A stretch of DNA of 64,000 nt from DQWO01 sp964478545 (GTDB lineage: Bacteria > Desulfobacterota > Anaeroferrophillalia > Anaeroferrophillales > Anaeroferrophillaceae): positions 67,916 through 131,915 of the forward strand of contig CAYZIS010000005.1 of NCBI GenBank assembly GCA_964478545.1, given 5' to 3'. The notes under the pieces were generated by a model, which did no database searches, was not told where the DNA came from, and was given only the letters and a program-made list of their open reading frames with translations. Position numbers and translations under genes: made by a program. Below, in pieces: positions 7,582 to 17,016 of the stretch. Each line of letters starts with the position of its first letter. The stretch's first letter is position 1.

Positions 7582-9262
7582 CAATAAAATGACTTTACCT
7601 ATGGATTCCAATACGGTTCAGCTGATTCCCCTTGGGGGACTCGGTGAAATCGGCATGAACATGATGGCGATTGAATGTGGTGATGAAATCCTGATCATCG
7701 ATTGCGGACTAATGTTCCCTGAACCTTATATGCTGGGAGTAGATCTGGTAATACCTGACACCACCTATCTGCAGGAAAACCAGGACCGGGTCAAAGGAAT
7801 CATTATCACCCACGGGCATGAGGATCATATCGGCGCCCTTCCTTTTATTATTCCCCGGTTTAATGTCCCCATTTATGCTACCCGCTTCACCCTTGGTCTC
7901 ATAAAAAGGAAACTGAAAGAGTATTCCCTGGATCAAACAACAGAATTTATTACCATCGGACCTGGAGAGCACATAACAACCAGACACTTTACGGTTGAGT
8001 TTATCCGGGTCATCCACTCCATCCCTGATGGCGTTGCTCTGCATCTCAAGACTCCGGTGGGCAGCATTATCCATTCCGGAGATTTCAAAATCGATCATAC
8101 ACCATTGGGAAGTGATTTCACCGACCTGGCTGAATTTGCCCGACTCGGCCGCAATGGTGTCAGGTTGCTGCTCTCTGATAGCACCAACGTCGAGCAGGAA
8201 GGGTTTTCAGACCCGGAGCTGAAGGTCAGAGACGCCATGATGGCATTGTTTCCCACCTGTCCCGGCAGAATCATTATTTCACTTTTTTCATCCAACCTGC
8301 TCCGCATCCGGGAGATTATCAACCTGGCCCGTCGGCAACACCGTAAAGTGGCACTCTACGGCCGTAGCCTGCTCGGTAATGTTATGGTTGCCAGGGAACT
8401 TGGCTACCTGAAGATTGACGATGACACCCTGATTGACATCCAGGAAACCAGTAATTACAAACCGGAAGAATTACTGATCATCACCACCGGCAGCCAGGGA
8501 GAACCCCTTTCCGGTCTTTCACTGCTGGCTTCAGGGGGCAATAAATGGTTCCAGGTCATCCCCGAGGATACGATTATCTTTTCATCACGTTTTATCCCCG
8601 GGAATGAAAAAGCCATCAGTAACCTGATCAACCGTCTCTACCGTCGGGGGGCTCGGGTCTTATACAAATCCATCGCCTATACCCACACCTCCGGCCATGC
8701 CCATCGTGACGAGTTAAGGCTGCTGCTGAACCTGGTCAAACCGGATACTTTCATCCCCATCCATGGAGAATATCGCCATCTGGTCCAGCATGCAAGGCTG
8801 GCAGAAGAGCAGGGAATTTCCAAAGATAATATCCTAATTGCCAATGATGGTGATGTTATCACTCTGGACGCAACCGGCATTAGCCATACCGGCACGATTG
8901 AAACTGGAAAGATTCTCATTGACGGCAAAGGTACCGGTGATATTTCTGATGTCATCCTCCACGACCGAAAAGACTTGTCCCGCAATGGGGTGGCAATGAT
9001 AATCATGGTAATCAAGGAATCAACCGGGGAAATTATTTATGGGCCGGACATCACCACCAAGGGCCTTTTTTTTGAGGAAGAAAAAGAGGCAGTAATGGCA
9101 GAAGCGCTGGATGTCATTAATGACAGTATAAACAATATTCCCGCCTCCGAACGTCGGGACTGGATTGAAATAAAAACCATTGTCCGCAAAAATCTGAAAA
9201 GGTTTTTCAAGCACCATTTACAGCGCAAACCGATAATATTACCGATCATCATTGAACTGTGA
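7574..9262 (+). CDS. rnj: Ribonuclease J
   Basis: A 562-residue metallo-beta-lactamase/beta-CASP RNase, the usual length for RNase J. The metal-binding motif is THGHEDHIGALPF (about residues 72-84), followed by HSGDFKIDH, then the beta-CASP motifs, including SGHAHRDEL and PIHGEYRH in the C-terminal half. RNase J combines 5'-to-3' exonuclease and endonuclease activity in mRNA decay and rRNA maturation. The start at 7574 overlaps the end of prfB; internal ATGs at 7589 and 7601 are alternatives. A ribonuclease Y gene is also in this window (56969), so both main Gram-positive-type decay enzymes are present. The stop codon abuts a family A repeat. Confidence 0.93.
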   Translation: MDSNKMTLPMDSNTVQLIPLGGLGEIGMNMMAIECGDEILIIDCGLMFPEPYMLGVDLVIPDTTYLQENQDRVKGIIITHGHEDHIGALPFIIPRFNVPIYATRFTLGLIKRKLKEYSLDQTTEFITIGPGEHITTRHFTVEFIRVIHSIPDGVALHLKTPVGSIIHSGDFKIDHTPLGSDFTDLAEFARLGRNGVRLLLSDSTNVEQEGFSDPELKVRDAMMALFPTCPGRIIISLFSSNLLRIREIINLARRQHRKVALYGRSLLGNVMVARELGYLKIDDDTLIDIQETSNYKPEELLIITTGSQGEPLSGLSLLASGGNKWFQVIPEDTIIFSSRFIPGNEKAISNLINRLYRRGARVLYKSIAYTHTSGHAHRDELRLLLNLVKPDTFIPIHGEYRHLVQHARLAEEQGISKDNILIANDGDVITLDATGISHTGTIETGKILIDGKGTGDISDVILHDRKDLSRNGVAMIIMVIKESTGEIIYGPDITTKGLFFEEEKEAVMAEALDVINDSINNIPASERRDWIEIKTIVRKNLKRFFKHHLQRKPIILPIIIEL

Positions 9263-9495
9263 TGGCTTCGTAAAAACTCCATCTTCTTTGTTATGCTGCA
9301 ACCTTCACCATTACAGCGTACGATAAAGTACACCTCATGGGGGGACACCATTTTTACTTCAATGGCAAACTATGATGCAGCCCTATTTTTATAATGTCTT
9401 CCTGTTTTACCACAATGTTTTCATGGTGTCCCCCTGAGCCGAATATGAAGCTTTTACTTTGCCATCCATTTCACCAAAGTTTTTACAAAAAAAGC
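9261..9495. repeat. Family A repeat, copy 2, with nested element
   Basis: It starts at gatggcttcg, sharing its first two bases with the rnj stop codon, and ends in degenerate form about 15 bases before the ftsK start. The nested unit (9340-9434, 95 bp) is bounded by GGGGGACACCAT and ATGGTGTCCCCC, the same length as in copy 1. It fills nearly the whole rnj-ftsK gap, so ftsK must be expressed through or from it. Confidence 0.75.
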
Positions 9496-9509
9496 GAGAA
9501 ATATCTCCC

Positions 9510-11747
9510 ATGCTGAAACGCCTTCGACTGAACCGCCAGGAATGGAAATATGAGATAATCAGCACCCTGATTCTTGGCTTTGCTGTTTTCCTGCTCATTT
9601 GCCTGGTTTCTTATTCACCCAATGATCCTTCCTGGAATACAGTAACCTCTGCCGGCAAACAGATCAGCAATTTTGGTGGCCGCCTGGGAGCTATAGTGGC
9701 TGACTTGTTAATTCAGTCATTCGGACTGGCTTCGGTGATTATTCCCCTCTACCTGCTTGGGGTTTTCCTGGCCATGATGACCACTAAAAAATCCCCACCC
9801 TGGACCAGTTATCCTGGCGCCTTATTGCTTTTGCTCAGCACGTCCATCTGGACATCACTCATCCACCCCTCATTTTTCTATCACCAGCAAGTGCTTAAAA
9901 CCGGCGGTTTCTTCGGCCACCTGATGTCACAATTTTTTCTCTCTTACCTGAACATGGTTGGCACCTGTTTGATGATGCTGATCATAGTTTCCCTGGCCAT
10001 TATTGTCACCACCCATATATCGCCATTAAAATTAATGACCGTCATCGTGGAAGGTTTTTTGCAGGCCAGCCTGGCTCTCAGCCGGTCTGCTCTGATGCTA
10101 ATCAGGTTTACGGGAACTCTTTTCGGGAAGAAAAGGGCTGTGGACGGACAAAAAAAGAGCCGGGTGAAAAAACCCGTCATCAAAGTTGAGAAAAAAGCTA
10201 AAAGCAAAGAAATCAAAGCGGAAATCCTCCAGCAGGAAGTTTTACCTTTCTTTCATGAGTCGGGAAAAATCAGCCTGCCCCGGGTTTCAATTCTGAATGA
10301 TCCACCTGAAAATGAAAAGGTCTCTCATGACAAAAAGAGTCTTTTCATGAGCTCCCAGATCCTGGAAAAGAAATTATTGGATTACGGGGTCGAAGGCGCG
10401 GTAACCGAGGTTATTCCCGGGCCAGTGGTTACCATGTTTGAATTCAAACCGGCAGCCGGCACCAAATTGAGCAAGATTGTTTCCCTGGCGGATGATCTAG
10501 CCCTGGCTCTCAGCGCTTTATCGGTTCGTGTCGCCCCGATTTCAGGGAAATCTGTGGTCGGTATTGAAATCCCCAACCTTGAACGGGAAAATGTCTACTT
10601 TAAGGAACTGATCACCTCCGGCGCTTTCCAAGATACCAAATCAGCATTGCCGCTGGCCCTAGGAAAAGATATAGGCGGCAGTCCTTTTGTCACTGATTTA
10701 GCCAAAATGCCCCATCTGTTGATCGCCGGTTCGACCGGTTCCGGAAAAAGTGTGGCCATCAACAGCATGATCTGCAGTATTCTTTTCAAAGCTCCACCAG
10801 AACAAGTCCGATTTATCCTGGTGGACCCGAAGATGCTGGAGCTTTCTGTTTATGACAATATTCCCAACCTGCTATTGCCGGTGGTTACCAATCCCAAGCG
10901 GGCTGCTGCCGCCCTGCGCTGGGCGGTTGAAGAAATGGAACGCCGCTACACCCTGATGTCAGAATCCGGCACCAGGAACATTAACAGCTATAACCGACTG
11001 GCCAGAAAAAATGCCAAACAACATAGCGAAGAGGATGCTCTGCAGACTGAGATATTACCTTATATCGTTATTGTTATTGATGAACTTGCCGATTTGATGA
11101 TGATTGCGGCCAAGGAGGTGGAGGAATCCATTACCAGGCTGGCCCAGATGGCCCGGGCGGCAGGTATCCACCTGATCCTAGCCACCCAGCGTCCATCGGT
11201 CGATGTCATCACCGGCCTGATTAAAGCAAACTTCCCAGCCCGCATTTCTTTCCGGGTATCGTCCAAGATAGATTCCCGTACCATTCTTGACTCCATGGGA
11301 GCAGAACATCTGCTGGGCAACGGCGACATGCTCTTCCTGCAACCTGGTTCAGGAACTTCGAATTTCACCCGTCTCCATGGCGCCTTCCTCAGCGATAAGG
11401 AAATCCGTCATATTGCTGATTTCCTCAAAAAACAAGGACAGCCCCTTTATGATGACAACCTGCTGAAAAAGCAGGAAGAGGAACTGGCCAAACCCAGGAA
11501 AGAACGGGGCAAGTCATCCTATGCAAGCGATAACGGGCAGGGAGACGTGGAAGATTACGATGAGCTTTATGACCAGGCCGTAGCTTTTGTGGCCGAGGTA
11601 AAAACAGCCTCGGCCTCACTGATACAAAGAAAATTCCGTATCGGCTACAACCGGGCCGCCCGGATTATTGAAACTATGGAGAGAGAAGAGGTAATTGGGC
11701 CGGCGGAAGGCAGTAAACCACGAAAAGTTCTTATCGGAAATCTGTAA
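9510..11747 (+). CDS. ftsK: DNA translocase FtsK/SpoIIIE
   Basis: About 745 residues. Four hydrophobic segments occupy the first 170 residues, followed by a short, basic linker. The motor domain has Walker A AGSTGSGKS and Walker B IVIDELADLMM, plus the conserved LATQRPSVDVITG. The C-terminal winged-helix gamma domain (YDQAVAFVAEVKTASASLIQ ... YNRAARIIE) recognises polar chromosome sequences. FtsK pumps DNA at the septum and helps resolve chromosome dimers. I chose ATG 9510 (MLKRLRLNRQEW); an upstream in-frame TTG at 9459 lies inside the family A repeat and would add residues without similarity to the family. The linker is short compared with E. coli FtsK, as in many deltaproteobacteria. Confidence 0.93.
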   Translation: MLKRLRLNRQEWKYEIISTLILGFAVFLLICLVSYSPNDPSWNTVTSAGKQISNFGGRLGAIVADLLIQSFGLASVIIPLYLLGVFLAMMTTKKSPPWTSYPGALLLLLSTSIWTSLIHPSFFYHQQVLKTGGFFGHLMSQFFLSYLNMVGTCLMMLIIVSLAIIVTTHISPLKLMTVIVEGFLQASLALSRSALMLIRFTGTLFGKKRAVDGQKKSRVKKPVIKVEKKAKSKEIKAEILQQEVLPFFHESGKISLPRVSILNDPPENEKVSHDKKSLFMSSQILEKKLLDYGVEGAVTEVIPGPVVTMFEFKPAAGTKLSKIVSLADDLALALSALSVRVAPISGKSVVGIEIPNLERENVYFKELITSGAFQDTKSALPLALGKDIGGSPFVTDLAKMPHLLIAGSTGSGKSVAINSMICSILFKAPPEQVRFILVDPKMLELSVYDNIPNLLLPVVTNPKRAAAALRWAVEEMERRYTLMSESGTRNINSYNRLARKNAKQHSEEDALQTEILPYIVIVIDELADLMMIAAKEVEESITRLAQMARAAGIHLILATQRPSVDVITGLIKANFPARISFRVSSKIDSRTILDSMGAEHLLGNGDMLFLQPGSGTSNFTRLHGAFLSDKEIRHIADFLKKQGQPLYDDNLLKKQEEELAKPRKERGKSSYASDNGQGDVEDYDELYDQAVAFVAEVKTASASLIQRKFRIGYNRAARIIETMEREEVIGPAEGSKPRKVLIGNL

Positions 11748-11752
11748 GACAG

Positions 11753-12475
11753 CTATAGAAGAATCGCCAGAAACATGGTGGACATATTAAAGAAGAATTT
11801 TGGCGGTGAACCACCGCGCAGATAGATACCATCAGTGATCCGGATAAGAATCCTGGTCATGATGACTTCATAGCCCATATTGATATAACCATCATCACCT
11901 GCCTCGTTAGTGCAGAACAACAGGCGGCCATCCTCATCCTTATACGCCTTCAAGCACCAGTTTACCTGGCTAATATTGCTATACAGCTTCTCCAGGTTTT
12001 CCAGCGACACCTGCAGGCTGCTGAGCAGGATTTCGTCTTTTTGCTGATAGGTTTCCTTGATACTTTTCACCAGACCCAGACTGAGCAAGAATACCCGGTC
12101 CGGAAATTGCGTTTTCCTAGCAAAGGCTTCGGCAAGAATTTCATGGGATGGCATTTTCTGGTAGCGGAGCGGAAGCAGCGGGCTGTCATGAAAAATTTCA
12201 TGAATTTTCCGTTCGCGGACTTTCAGGTCAGGTTCATATTTGGGATTTTTGGCGTATAAACGGCGGGTAAACTCTTCCAGCTCTTTATAATGCTCCTGCA
12301 GGTGATACGTAAGCAGTTTGGCATCGGTAGGGATAACAGCTTCACCCAAAGAACTATTGGGACCCCAATAGTTCCTGCTGCAGCCGGACAAGAGCAGAAA
12401 GACCAGGAAGAATAACATATAAAATGAAGTACAATCCCCCGGTTTTTGCGATGCTATAAAATCCTTATATTTCAT
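11753..12475 (-). CDS. Hypothetical lipoprotein
   Basis: A 240-residue protein with a type II signal sequence: a hydrophobic run MLFFLVFLLLSGC whose LSGC lipobox places the lipidated cysteine near residue 32. The first 19 residues before the hydrophobic run look too long and polar for a signal n-region, so translation may start at the internal ATG at 12418. The mature part is rich in charged helices (LLTYHLQEHYKELEEFTRRLY) and shows no domain I recognise. It sits 21 bases downstream of alaS on the same strand and is probably cotranscribed. Its stop is close to the convergent ftsK stop. Confidence 0.7.
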   Translation of the reverse strand: MKYKDFIASQKPGDCTSFYMLFFLVFLLLSGCSRNYWGPNSSLGEAVIPTDAKLLTYHLQEHYKELEEFTRRLYAKNPKYEPDLKVRERKIHEIFHDSPLLPLRYQKMPSHEILAEAFARKTQFPDRVFLLSLGLVKSIKETYQQKDEILLSSLQVSLENLEKLYSNISQVNWCLKAYKDEDGRLLFCTNEAGDDGYINMGYEVIMTRILIRITDGIYLRGGSPPKFFFNMSTMFLAILL

Positions 12476-12496
12476 CGCCGGGAAAAGCGAATAAAA

Positions 12497-15136
12497 TCAT
12501 AATAATTCCTTCACTTTCGCCAATGCCTGATCAAGATTTTCGGCCTTTGGTCCCCCAGCCTGGGCCAGTTCCGGCCGCCCACCACCCTTGCCACCGACCA
12601 CGGCAGCAAGTTCCCTGACAATAGTACCCGCCTGGTATTTTTCCTGCAGGACAGATCCAACATAGACAATAAGCAGAGCTTTCCCGGTCACCTCGGCTCC
12701 GAGAACATTGATGCCATCGGGATTTTTTTGTTTATAGACATCCATGATCTGGCGCATTTCCTTGGGATCATCACAATCAACCCGGGAAACCAACAATGGA
12801 ACGTCTTTTACCGTTTCCACGGCGGCACCCGATCCAGACGATCCGGCTGCTGGAGCAACCCGCAGCTTTTCTTTCAACCTGCCGATCTCTTTCTGCTGTT
12901 CTTTCACCTGCTCCTGCAAGCGCTGAATCTTTCCCGGCAGGGCTGCTACCGCGGCCCCTTTCAACAAGGACGCCATGTCCCGGATTATCTGTTTTTCATC
13001 GTGAACATAACGCCAGGCTTCCATCCCGGCCAGGGCTTCAATCCGCCGTACCCCGGCCGCAATCCCGCCTTCTGATGTTATCTTGAAAAAACCAATATCA
13101 CCGGTCCGGGATACATGCGTTCCTCCACATAATTCTCTACTGGCATTGCCCATGGAAACCATGCGTACCTCTTCGCCATATTTTTCCCCAAAAATGGCCA
13201 TCGCCCCCTGACCAACGGCTGCTTCCATTGTGGTAATTTCCGTACTCACCGGCAGATTGGCCATAATTTCCTGGTTCACCAAAGCTTCAACCCGGTCAAG
13301 TTCTTCCCGGGTAAGAGCGGCAAAATGGCTGAAATCAAACCTCAGGCGTTCAGCGGTAACCAATGAACCCGACTGTTTTACATGTTCTCCCAGAACTTCC
13401 TGCAACTTGGCCTGAAGGAGATGAGTTACCGAATGATGACGTTGTATCGCCAATCGTTCCTGCCGATCAACCGTTAAAGTACAGGTATCACCCAATGATA
13501 CTTTGCCGTCTTTAACCACCGCATGGTGAACAATAAAACCCTCCAGAGGTTTTGTGGTGGTTTTAATTTCCAGGGTAAAATCATCCGCAACCCCTCTCCC
13601 CCGGTCCCCAGCCTGACCACCTGATTCCCCATAAAAAGGGGTTTGATCAAAAACTATTTCAATCTCCTGGCCAACGGTGGCCCGGGAAACCTGTTCACTA
13701 TCTTTCAGAATCAGCAAAACCTTGCCATTATCCTGGAAACGATCATAACCAGTAAAAGTACTCTTAATCCCCTCCTGGAACATTTTTTTATAGACGTCTC
13801 CCACCGCTTCTTCCCCGGACCCCTTCCAGGATCGGCGGGATTTTTCCTGCTGAGCCAGCATCTGAGCATCAAAACCGGCCATATCGAGAGTAACCTGTTC
13901 TTTGGTCACAATGTCTTCGGTCAGATCAACCGGAAAACCATAGGTATCATAAAGCTTGAAAAGCACCTCACCGGGAAGCATATTTTCACCCTTTTGACGC
14001 AGCTGTTCCAATTCATCATCCAGCATTTTCAAGCCGCGATCGAGAGTTTCACCAAACCGCTCTTCTTCACTTTTTATCACCCGGGTAACAAAAGGCAGGG
14101 ATTCCGCCAGTTCTGGATAAGTATCCTGCATCTGCGCTGCCACAGTTTCCGCTAAACGATAGAAAAAAGGCTGATCTATTCCCAATAGTTTCCCATGGCG
14201 CGCTGCCCGGCGCATAATCCGCCGCAAAACGTAACCACGCCCCTCATTCGCCGGCAATACTCCATCAGCAATGAGGAAAGTCGTTGCCCGGCTGTGGTCA
14301 GCCAGAACCCGAAGTGAAACATCATACTCTTCATTTTCCCCATAGGTTTTTCCGGAAATCTTTTCCGCCGCCGTGATAATGGTACGCAGTAAATCAGTAT
14401 CGTAATTGCTTTTCACCCCCTGAACAACCGCCGCCAGCCGTTCCAGGCCCATACCCGTATCGATGCTGGGTTTTGGCAGGGGGGTCATGGTACCATCCGC
14501 GTCACGGTTGTACTGCATAAAAACAAGATTCCAGATCTCCAGATAGCGGTCACATTCGCATAGACCAATGCCACACTGGTCACCGCAGCTCATTTCTTCG
14601 CCCTGGTCAATAAGTATTTCCGAACAGGGACCGCAGGGTCCCGTGTCACCCATAGCCCAGAAATTATCCTTCTCACCCATACGGACAATGCGTTCGGCCG
14701 GAACGCCGATCATGTCATGCCAGAGATCATAGGCTTCGTCGTCATCGTTGAAAACGGTCACCCATAATTTTTCAACCGGCAGGCCCATTTCTTTGGTGAG
14801 GAAATCCCAGGCATAATTAATTGTTCCCTCCTTAAAATAGTCACCGAAGGAAAAATTCCCCAACATTTCAAAAAAGGTGTGATGGCGGGCTGTACGGCCA
14901 ACATTTTCCAGATCATTATGTTTGCCTCCGGCACGCACGCACTTCTGGGCCGTGGTTGCCCGGTGGTAATCACGTTTTTCCAGACCGACGAAGACATCCT
15001 TGAACTGGTTCATACCGGCATTATTAAATAACAGGCTGGGATCATTTAATGGAATCAGGCCGGAACTTTTAACAATCGTGTGATCATTCGCCTGAAAATA
15101 ATCAAGAAATTTTTGCCGAATTTCACTACCGGTCAT
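12497..15136 (-). CDS. alaS: Alanyl-tRNA synthetase
   Basis: An 879-residue class II synthetase of full length. The N-terminal aminoacylation domain begins TGSEIRQKFLDYF with motif 1 around SSGLIPLNDPSLLFNNAGMNQFK. The editing domain carries the zinc motif HHSVTHLL and CGGTHVSRTGDIG that clears mischarged Ser- and Gly-tRNA(Ala). A coiled coil (LQEQVKEQQKEIGRLKEKL) and the C-Ala domain ending in GGKGGGRPELAQAGG complete it. The ATG is preceded by AAGGAG. The block recA-pilT-recX-alaS is a familiar deltaproteobacterial arrangement. A family D repeat separates it from recX, so alaS may have its own promoter. Confidence 0.97.
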   Translation of the reverse strand: MTGSEIRQKFLDYFQANDHTIVKSSGLIPLNDPSLLFNNAGMNQFKDVFVGLEKRDYHRATTAQKCVRAGGKHNDLENVGRTARHHTFFEMLGNFSFGDYFKEGTINYAWDFLTKEMGLPVEKLWVTVFNDDDEAYDLWHDMIGVPAERIVRMGEKDNFWAMGDTGPCGPCSEILIDQGEEMSCGDQCGIGLCECDRYLEIWNLVFMQYNRDADGTMTPLPKPSIDTGMGLERLAAVVQGVKSNYDTDLLRTIITAAEKISGKTYGENEEYDVSLRVLADHSRATTFLIADGVLPANEGRGYVLRRIMRRAARHGKLLGIDQPFFYRLAETVAAQMQDTYPELAESLPFVTRVIKSEEERFGETLDRGLKMLDDELEQLRQKGENMLPGEVLFKLYDTYGFPVDLTEDIVTKEQVTLDMAGFDAQMLAQQEKSRRSWKGSGEEAVGDVYKKMFQEGIKSTFTGYDRFQDNGKVLLILKDSEQVSRATVGQEIEIVFDQTPFYGESGGQAGDRGRGVADDFTLEIKTTTKPLEGFIVHHAVVKDGKVSLGDTCTLTVDRQERLAIQRHHSVTHLLQAKLQEVLGEHVKQSGSLVTAERLRFDFSHFAALTREELDRVEALVNQEIMANLPVSTEITTMEAAVGQGAMAIFGEKYGEEVRMVSMGNASRELCGGTHVSRTGDIGFFKITSEGGIAAGVRRIEALAGMEAWRYVHDEKQIIRDMASLLKGAAVAALPGKIQRLQEQVKEQQKEIGRLKEKLRVAPAAGSSGSGAAVETVKDVPLLVSRVDCDDPKEMRQIMDVYKQKNPDGINVLGAEVTGKALLIVYVGSVLQEKYQAGTIVRELAAVVGGKGGGRPELAQAGGPKAENLDQALAKVKELL

Positions 15137-15202
15137 AGGGTTCTCCTTGTATTCTTGTACGGTGTACGACGTAAGGTATAAGGAAAAACCTTATACCTTA
15201 AA

Positions 15203-15322
15203 CTCAACTTTCTGACTTGTGTTACCAGAATACATTATCAGAATGTTCGGGCTTGGCTCATAGCCGTGTCTGCCCAGCCTGCCGGCAGGCACGGCTATTT
15301 TTTCATAACTCAAAAAGTTGAG
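15203..15322. repeat. Family D repeat, copy 1
   Basis: Bounded by ctcaactttctgactt and caaaaagttgag as terminal inverted repeats. The centre contains the 14-base palindrome gcctgccggcaggc flanked by gccgtg/cacggc arms and a T-run, which could form a terminator-like hairpin on the plus strand. Related copies lie at 18321, 27361, 39044 and 52216. Confidence 0.75.
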
Positions 15323-15333
15323 ATCTAAAAAAA

Positions 15334-15783
15334 TTACCGGGAATCATCTTCCCGGTATCGGGCTACAAACGGCTCAATCTCCTCGGATAAAAAACCGCGA
15401 CGGTAAAGATAGGTATAGATATCACCACGGGCTTTTCTGCTGAGACGGAAAAACAATTCCTCAAGTTCTGTTGCCGAAACCCCAGCAAACAGCTCAGCAG
15501 TAATCTGCTGGGCCAGGGATAATGGAAGTCCTTTTCTTCTCAGGCGCTGAACGATCATCAAACGCCCGTACCCCTTTCGCCAGAGATAATTGGCCGCCAG
15601 TTGCCGACCATTATTCAAGTCATTCAGATAACCATATTCTGTTAATCTGTCAATAGCTGAGTCAATATCGGTCGCCGCAAACCCCCTGATTTTAAGCTTC
15701 TGTCGCAGTTCAGTGCTGAAGTGGTTTCGGCGAGCCAGCAAATCCTGGGCCTTGTGATAGGCTTCAACAGGCCCTAAGCTCAT
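15334..15783 (-). CDS. recX: RecA modulator RecX
   Basis: A 149-residue RecX-family protein made of tandem three-helix repeats: AYHKAQDLLARRNHFSTELRQKL, then DSAIDRLTEYGYLND and GYGRLMIVQRLRRKGL. RecX binds and limits the RecA filament. It overlaps the end of pilT by four bases (ATGA) and lies downstream of recA in the same direction, which fits coordinated expression with RecA. The length is normal for the family. Confidence 0.9.
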   Translation of the reverse strand: MSLGPVEAYHKAQDLLARRNHFSTELRQKLKIRGFAATDIDSAIDRLTEYGYLNDLNNGRQLAANYLWRKGYGRLMIVQRLRRKGLPLSLAQQITAELFAGVSATELEELFFRLSRKARGDIYTYLYRRGFLSEEIEPFVARYREDDSR

Positions 15784-16958
15784 TGACCAAAGCGCTCTAC
15801 CTGGGGCGGGACATCCTGTGCCTTGCCTGTTTGATCTTTTGATTCATCCTGGCCAAAATCATCCCATGAACTATCTGATCCGGTAGAAATTCCCTTGACT
15901 TTCAACTCGAAATCATCCGGATTACTGCTTTGTCTCAGGGCTTCATCATAAGAAATCAACCCTTTACTGAGCAGGCTGTACAGGGACTGGTCGAAAGACT
16001 GCATACCATAGATGGTATAGCCACTGATTATAGCATCTCTTATTTCCACTGTTTTGGCTTTTTCGGCAATACATTCCCGGGTACGGGAGGTGGAAACCAG
16101 AACTTCAGCTGCCGGCACCCGACCTTTACCGTCCTTACAGGGAATAAGCCGCTGAGAAATAACCCCCTTGAGGATACCTGAAAGCTGCAGACGAATCTGC
16201 GTTTGCTGAAATGGTGGAAAAGCGGAAACAATTCTGTTGATGGTTTCCAGGGCATCCACCGTATGCAAAGTGCTGAGTACCAGGTGTCCGGTTTCAGCAG
16301 CGGTTAAAGCAATTTCAATGGTTTCCAGGTCCCGCATCTCACCCACCAGGATAACATCGGGATCCTGGCGCAGGGCTGAACGCAGGGCGAGGGAAAAAGA
16401 ATTAGTATCGAACCCGACCTCACGCTGGCTGACGATACTGAGCCGGTCCTGATGCAAATATTCAATGGGATCTTCGATGGTAATGATATTAACGCTGCAG
16501 TTGCGATTAATATAATCAATAATTGACGCCAGGGTGGTACTTTTGCCGCAGCCGGTGGTTCCGGTAACCAGTATCAACCCCCGGTTGGTTTCCTTGGCCA
16601 GTTTTTCAATCACCGGCGGTAATTTCAATTCATCAAAAGTCATGATATCATAGGGGATGGAACGTAAAACCATAACCATGGTTCCTCGCTGCTGGTAGGC
16701 ATTTACCCGAAAACGGCCAAGACCGCTGACTCCATAGGCAAAGTCAACTTCATGAAAATCAGCATAGCGTTCCCTTTCCAGGGGACCCATGATCTCTTCA
16801 GCCATTGATTTAAGCTCTACAGCTCCCAACCGGGAAAAGTTTTTCAGGGGATAAAGCTGACCGTCAACCCGAACAATAGGAGGATCACCTACTTTCAAAT
16901 GGACATCAGAGGCTTTATAGTTGATGCCTGCCTGCAGAATTTCATCGATACGATTCAT
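15780..16958 (-). CDS. pilT: Twitching motility retraction ATPase PilT
   Basis: A 392-residue secretion-type ATPase. The N-terminal PAS-like domain contains ASDVHLKVGDPPIVRVDG; Walker A is GTTGCGKST (about residues 133-141); the Asp box (TIEDPIEYLH), Walker B (LVGEMRDLETI) and His box (AAETGHLVLSTLHT) follow. PilT depolymerises type IV pili. Most PilT proteins end about 30 to 40 residues earlier; here an acidic, Gln-rich tail (DSSWDDFGQDESKDQTGKAQ) extends the C-terminus. Its placement between recA and recX is seen in other deltaproteobacteria. PilU cannot be strictly excluded. Confidence 0.9.
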   Translation of the reverse strand: MNRIDEILQAGINYKASDVHLKVGDPPIVRVDGQLYPLKNFSRLGAVELKSMAEEIMGPLERERYADFHEVDFAYGVSGLGRFRVNAYQQRGTMVMVLRSIPYDIMTFDELKLPPVIEKLAKETNRGLILVTGTTGCGKSTTLASIIDYINRNCSVNIITIEDPIEYLHQDRLSIVSQREVGFDTNSFSLALRSALRQDPDVILVGEMRDLETIEIALTAAETGHLVLSTLHTVDALETINRIVSAFPPFQQTQIRLQLSGILKGVISQRLIPCKDGKGRVPAAEVLVSTSRTRECIAEKAKTVEIRDAIISGYTIYGMQSFDQSLYSLLSKGLISYDEALRQSSNPDDFELKVKGISTGSDSSWDDFGQDESKDQTGKAQDVPPQVERFGQ

Positions 16959-17016
16959 GGACTGCTCCTTTTGTGACTACTCAGGACAAAAGAGACCTGA
17001 ACGGTCCCTTATTGTT

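Noticed and set aside
15203..15322. Treating the family D palindrome as a recX or alaS terminator
   Set aside because: The T-run lies on the plus strand while both neighbouring genes are on the minus strand; it is better explained as part of the repeat.
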